DNA from: an uncultured Selenomonadales bacterium
GTDB taxonomy: Bacteria; Bacillota; Negativicutes; Selenomonadales; Selenomonadaceae
Assembly: GCA_937915725.1 (NCBI GenBank)
Contig: CALGGV010000007.1
Location: 1 to 7,600, forward strand
Length of the DNA stretch: 7,600 bases
Direction of reading: 5' to 3'
In this document: positions 6,200 to 7,600 of the stretch, in pieces
How positions within the stretch are numbered: position 1 is the stretch's first letter
How the letters are laid out: the number at the start of each line of letters is the position of its first letter
Notes under the pieces: generated by a model
Told to the model about the DNA's origin: nothing
The model's input: the letters and a program-made list of their open reading frames with translations, nothing else
Database searches by the model: none
Made by a program: the position numbers and the translations under genes

Positions 6200-6228
6200 A
6201 AGGCTTAATTTTATTTAAGCCTTTTTTT
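6200..6228 (+). terminator. Rho-independent terminator of the glycosyltransferase gene
   Basis: AGGCTTAA (6201-6208) pairs with TTAAGCCT (6215-6222) around a six-base loop, extended by one A-T pair (6200/6223). Seven consecutive T (6222-6228) follow. It begins ten bases after the glycosyltransferase stop codon. Confidence 0.85.
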
Positions 6229-6231
6229 ATT

Positions 6232-6372
6232 TTAACAAGATACGGATTATTTAATTTTGGAAAAAATGCTACAATCAATGCTGCCGTTAGAGATGACACT
6301 ATTGATTCTTACGATAACGATAAATTAGTAACAAACTTAACTATTTCAGATTTTTCTTTTGAGAATAAATAA
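6232..6372 (+). pseudogene. Start-less C-terminal remnant, RTX-like repeat protein
   Basis: Between the two terminators one plus-strand frame stays open to TAA at 6370-6372 and reads like real protein (G-K-N-A-T-I-N-A-A-V-R-D-D-T-I-D-S-Y-D-N, then an acidic/aromatic tail). The alternation N-x-T-I-N-A...D-D-T-I-D-S resembles the glycine/aspartate-rich repeats of hemolysin-type or related secreted surface proteins, although the glycines are mostly gone. No ATG, GTG or TTG with a ribosome binding site is found in frame, and upstream the frame runs into the terminator hairpin. It is therefore taken to be a relic of a deleted gene. The family resemblance is weak and short, and chance coding potential over 46 codons cannot be excluded. 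Confidence 0.35.
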
Positions 6373-6397
6373 ATTTTCTAGGAAATTTTTCTGAACT

Positions 6398-6420
6398 AAA
6401 AAAGCCGCCTTTCAGCGGCT
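6398..6420 (-). terminator. Rho-independent terminator of pfkA
   Basis: On the minus strand AGCCGC (6420-6415) pairs with GCGGCT (6408-6403) around a six-base loop. A run of six T follows (6403-6398). It lies about 55 bases beyond the pfkA stop codon. The plus strand lacks a T-run after the hairpin, so it acts mainly on minus-strand transcripts. Confidence 0.85.
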
Positions 6421-6474
6421 AATAAAAAAATAAACTAGGAATTAAAAAAATTTTCTTGATTAATTTATAAATAT

Positions 6475-7440
6475 TTACACGAGGACGCTTGCCAAACGAA
6501 CAAGTTCAGGATCAAGCGGCTTTTTATTGTTTACTGAATCGAAAAGATTAATGCTGACAACTTTTCCTTCGTCGAAACCGAAAACAACGTCATTTACGCC
6601 GGAAATAATCGCAAGTGCTGCGCGTTCGCCGAGCATTGAGGCTTTAATTCTGTCTTCAAGTGAAGGAGAGCCGCCGCGTTGAATGTGTCCGAGAATAGAA
6701 ACGCGCGTATCAATTTTAGTTTTTTCTTGAACAACATTTTTCAAGCCTACGCCGGAGCAAGCCCCTTCAGCAACAACAATAATTGTGTAGCGGCGTCCTT
6801 TGTTGTAAGATTCAACAATTTCTTCGCAAATTTCGTCAATGTCATATTTTACTTCAGGAACAATAATATATTCTGCGCCGCTTGCAATACCACTCGTCAT
6901 GGCAAGCCAGCCGGAAGTGTGTCCCATAACTTCAACAATCATAATTCTACGGTGAGCAGAGGCAGTGTCGCGCAGTTTATTAATTGCGTCAACCGCAGTA
7001 TTAGCCGCCGTGTCACAACCAATAGTATAATCTGTTCCCCAAACGTCGTTATCAATCGTGCCAGGAAGTCCAACAATAGGAATACCGCCTTCTTTTGAAA
7101 GCATAGAGCCGCCTGTTAAGGAGCCGTCTCCGCCGATAATTACCAGTCCTTCAATTCCGTGTTTTTGCAGATTGTCAAGCCCTTGGCGGCGTCCTTCCAC
7201 AGTTTTAAATTCTTTGCAGCGCGCAGTTCCCAAAAAAGTACCGCCGCGCTGAATTAAATCACTTACACTGCGTGAATTGAGTTCAACTATTTCATCAGCA
7301 AGCATACCTTTATAGCCGTTATAAATACCAAAAACTTTAATACCTTCAGCTATTGCTGTTCTTACAACAGCGCGAGCCGCCGCGTTCATTCCGGGGCTAT
7401 CGCCGCCAGAAGTCATTACTGCTATTGCACCAGTTATCAT
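6475..7440 (-). CDS. pfkA: ATP-dependent 6-phosphofructokinase
   Basis: This enzyme phosphorylates fructose 6-phosphate to fructose 1,6-bisphosphate, the committed step of glycolysis, as a cytoplasmic tetramer. It has 321 residues, the standard length of bacterial PfkA. Visible motifs are T-S-G-G-D-S-P-G-M-N at 10-19 (ATP phosphate loop), R-G-G-T-F-L-G-T-A-R at 65-74, G-G-D-G-S at 103-107, P-G-T-I-D-N-D at 126-132 with catalytic Asp130, M-G-H-T-S-G-W at 172-178, and H-I-Q-R-G-G at 252-257. Gly106 and Gly127 match the glycines (104 and 124 in E. coli) that mark ATP use; pyrophosphate-dependent enzymes carry Asp and Lys there. The start ATG (7440-7438) is eight bases after GGGAGG (7454-7449). 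It is convergent with the glycosyltransferase gene and has its own terminator. No good promoter was found in the 90-base spacer upstream, so it may be transcribed with the gene to its right. Confidence 0.97.
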   Translation of the reverse strand: MITGAIAVMTSGGDSPGMNAAARAVVRTAIAEGIKVFGIYNGYKGMLADEIVELNSRSVSDLIQRGGTFLGTARCKEFKTVEGRRQGLDNLQKHGIEGLVIIGGDGSLTGGSMLSKEGGIPIVGLPGTIDNDVWGTDYTIGCDTAANTAVDAINKLRDTASAHRRIMIVEVMGHTSGWLAMTSGIASGAEYIIVPEVKYDIDEICEEIVESYNKGRRYTIIVVAEGACSGVGLKNVVQEKTKIDTRVSILGHIQRGGSPSLEDRIKASMLGERAALAIISGVNDVVFGFDEGKVVSINLFDSVNNKKPLDPELVRLASVLV

Positions 7441-7448
7441 AAATCTTG

Positions 7449-7454
7449 CCTCCC
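7449..7454 (-). promoter_or_regulatory. Strong ribosome binding site of pfkA
   Basis: GGGAGG on the minus strand is eight bases before the ATG, consistent with high expression of a glycolytic enzyme. The spacer 7455-7530 is AT-rich, and no convincing -35/-10 pair is visible on the minus strand. Confidence 0.75.
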
Positions 7455-7530
7455 AACTATTTTTTGCGAATTGTTATAATGTTAATCGTATTGTAAGTAA
7501 TTTTTGTGGAATTGTAAAGAAAATTTTTTT

Positions 7531-7600
7531 CTAATTTTCCATTTCCAACTGAAAAAGCCGCCTAAATTGACGCCTTATACTTTCAAAAATATTGACGCGG
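7531..7600 (-). CDS. Possible C-terminus of an unidentified gene upstream of pfkA (partial)
   Basis: Of the three minus-strand frames entering from the right edge, only one stays open to a stop (TAG, 7533-7531). It gives 22 residues, starting R-V-N-I-F-E-S-I-R-R-Q-F and ending in Q-L-E-M-E-N: an amphipathic, arginine-rich tail. The gene would end 90 bases before the pfkA start on the same strand, with no terminator between, suggesting possible co-transcription. The stretch is too short for a family call, and non-coding sequence could be open this long by chance. Confidence 0.3.
   Translation of the reverse strand, partial: RVNIFESIRRQFRRLFQLEMEN

Noticed and set aside
6679..7098. 139-codon plus-strand frame opposite pfkA
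   Set aside because: Its asparagine/phenylalanine-rich translation mirrors pfkA codons read backwards, and pfkA on the other strand is unmistakable.
7461..7500. TATAAT-like element upstream of pfkA
   Set aside because: The clean TATAAT is on the plus strand, facing away from pfkA, with no -35. The minus-strand reading has no acceptable -35 either.
7555..7573. GC-rich AAGCCGCC stretch with A-run as a second minus-strand terminator
   Set aside because: The upstream arm (GGCGTC) does not pair with GGCGGC, so no stable hairpin forms.

Overview
The window is AT-rich, with G+C concentrated in coding sequence. It uses strong GGAGG-type ribosome binding sites and several TTG starts. It carries a cobalamin membrane enzyme, a stand-alone peptidoglycan glycosyltransferase, a giant multidomain glycosyltransferase and a bacterial ATP-type phosphofructokinase. 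This suits a low-GC Firmicute, most plausibly of the Negativicutes (Selenomonas/Phascolarctobacterium-like). That placement is inferred from composition and gene style and is not proven.

Left end (1-352): a ~204 bp tandem duplication on the minus strand. Each copy carries a promoter-like segment, a ribosome binding site and the TTG start of a GspE/PilB-type secretion/pilus ATPase. The inner copy (82-231) is cut off after 49 codons. The outer copy begins at 27 and leaves the window. Its promoter faces away from cbiB, which starts at 353 rather than at the ATG at 278.

Middle (353-6190): three plus-strand genes. cbiB makes adenosylcobinamide phosphate, the last ring-side step before nucleotide-loop assembly. 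A degenerate telomere-like short repeat separates it from mtgA, a monofunctional GT51 peptidoglycan glycosyltransferase. A promoter with a palindrome over its -10 lies across the mtgA stop codon and appears to drive a separate 1290-residue gene. That gene encodes two GT2 domains and one GT4 domain, with a beta-rich module and a coiled coil built of 42 bp repeats between the GT2 domains. It is probably a cell-surface polysaccharide or glycoprotein enzyme, and it ends at a clear terminator.

Right end (6191-7600): a start-less remnant that reads like the tail of a repeat-rich (RTX-like) surface protein, then a minus-strand terminator and pfkA, convergent with the glycosyltransferase. Behind pfkA the last 69 bases hold what may be the C-terminus of another minus-strand gene.

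The genes do not form one pathway. mtgA and the large glycosyltransferase share an envelope theme, while cbiB and pfkA are metabolic. No CRISPR array, tRNA, rRNA, insertion sequence or complete novel system was found. The duplicated ATPase head, the promoter palindrome and the repeat-built linker are the items most worth following up.
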